In this document: piece after piece, positions 63,656 to 64,000 of the stretch
Layout: each line of letters starts with the position of its first letter
Position numbering within the stretch: position 1 is the first letter of the stretch
Assembly (NCBI RefSeq): GCF_029269835.1
Contig: NZ_JARJBB010000007.1
Coordinates: forward strand, 1 to 64,000
Source: Streptomyces tropicalis
Lineage (GTDB): Bacteria; Actinomycetota; Actinomycetes; Streptomycetales; Streptomycetaceae
Reading direction: 5' to 3'
DNA: 64,000 nt
The notes under the pieces: generated by a model
What the model was told of the DNA's origin: nothing
Seen by the model: only the letters and a program-made list of their open reading frames with translations
Database searches by the model: none
Translations under genes and position numbers: made by a program

Positions 63656-64000
63656 CAGCTCCCCGTTCTCAAGGCCGGCCCGCGGCAACCCGGGATGGTC
63701 TGCCCCGACCTCTACCGGGACCGGCACACGACTGCGACCGGGTGATCACCCGGTCCGGCCAGGAAGCTACCGCCCCGTGAACGAGCACACCAGCCCCTCC
63801 TCTTGAGGGCGGGTCACTCGTGCGGCGCTGCCTGTCGCCCTGGCTGGGTGCGGAGGGGGCGGCGGCCGTATCGACCGCGGCCGATCACAAGCGTTAGGTT
63901 CCTGAGCGGAGGTTCGAGTGAGGTTACGAGAAACGATCGACAGCGCGGGGATACCCGTGATCGGGCCCGGGTGTCCCGGTGGAGAGGGCATCGTTATGCA
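63656..64000. other. Right end of the window, nothing recognised
   Basis: The region upstream of the nuclease gene. It should contain that gene's promoter on the minus strand. No open frame with coding character and no repeat was found. Confidence 0.35.

Noticed and set aside
1..64000. tRNA or rRNA genes
   Set aside because: I noticed no cloverleaf with GTTCGA-type loop and acceptor stem and no rRNA-like sequence. A scan by eye can miss one; tRNAscan-SE would settle it.

Overview
The window is high-GC DNA with strong third-position G/C bias, frequent GTG/TTG starts, ATGA/GTGA overlaps between genes, and Streptomyces-type families (TetR-SDR pair, Ku with a lysine-rich tail, RelE-like/UvrD helicase, NucA/NucB DNase, GESSTGKT-type NTPase remnants). 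I read it as an accessory island of a Streptomyces or close relative. No rRNA, tRNA, CRISPR array or replication origin was recognised. Genus is an inference from style, not from a marker gene. LAYOUT. (1) 1-451: eleven small hairpins with variable stems and a mostly constant TGNC loop, probably continuing left of the window. (2) 0.78-2.15 kb: two gene remnants joined in one frame, an NTPase N-terminus and the C-terminal half of a Wadjet JetD-like protein. (3) 2.4-8.9 kb, minus strand: a DEAH helicase with helicase-associated repeats, then sbcC and sbcD. (4) 9.1-9.6 kb: dead IS5-type transposase. (5) 9.9-37.3 kb: a very large defence-like locus. It holds two paralogous ~1,570-1,590-residue proteins that fuse a sacsin/Hsp90-like (GHKL) ATPase to an SF2 helicase, each followed by an SF1 (UvrD-like) helicase; a pair of C5-cytosine methyltransferases of which one lacks the catalytic cysteine; a minus-strand operon with an HTH-GHKL ATPase and two unknown proteins; DISARM-like DrmA and DrmB; and a convergent Vsr-type endonuclease. 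No drmC-like phospholipase-D gene is visible. (6) 37.6-37.85 kb: IS3 transposase tail. Together with the IS5 remnant it brackets region 5. (7) 39.2-54.7 kb: a phospho-signalling cassette. The minus operon is PP2C phosphatase, vWA protein, NYN/PIN-like-zinc-FHA protein, Ser/Thr kinase, giant pseudokinase protein, small membrane protein, and (after a gap) a membrane PQQ beta-propeller. Divergently lie a second kinase and a second NYN/PIN-FHA protein. It resembles the published TerY-P triad (vWA, PP2C, kinase) with extra parts. (8) 54.7-63.7 kb: housekeeping and secreted functions: two paralogous exported HNH-like nucleases, a NucA/NucB-type DNase, ASCH and YqeY-like proteins, Ku, and a TetR-SDR pair with twin palindromic operators. 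HOW IT MAY WORK (inference). Region 5 looks like a methylation-guided anti-invader system: the methyltransferases mark host DNA, the GHKL-helicases and UvrD-like partners survey and remodel DNA, DrmA/DrmB discriminate it, and Vsr or an unknown protein cleaves it. Region 7 looks like a kinase/phosphatase circuit read by FHA domains that could switch on NYN/PIN-like RNase activity. The SbcCD, JetD-remnant and Ku genes add DNA-end processing. All functional statements rest on motif recognition by eye; no database search was run.
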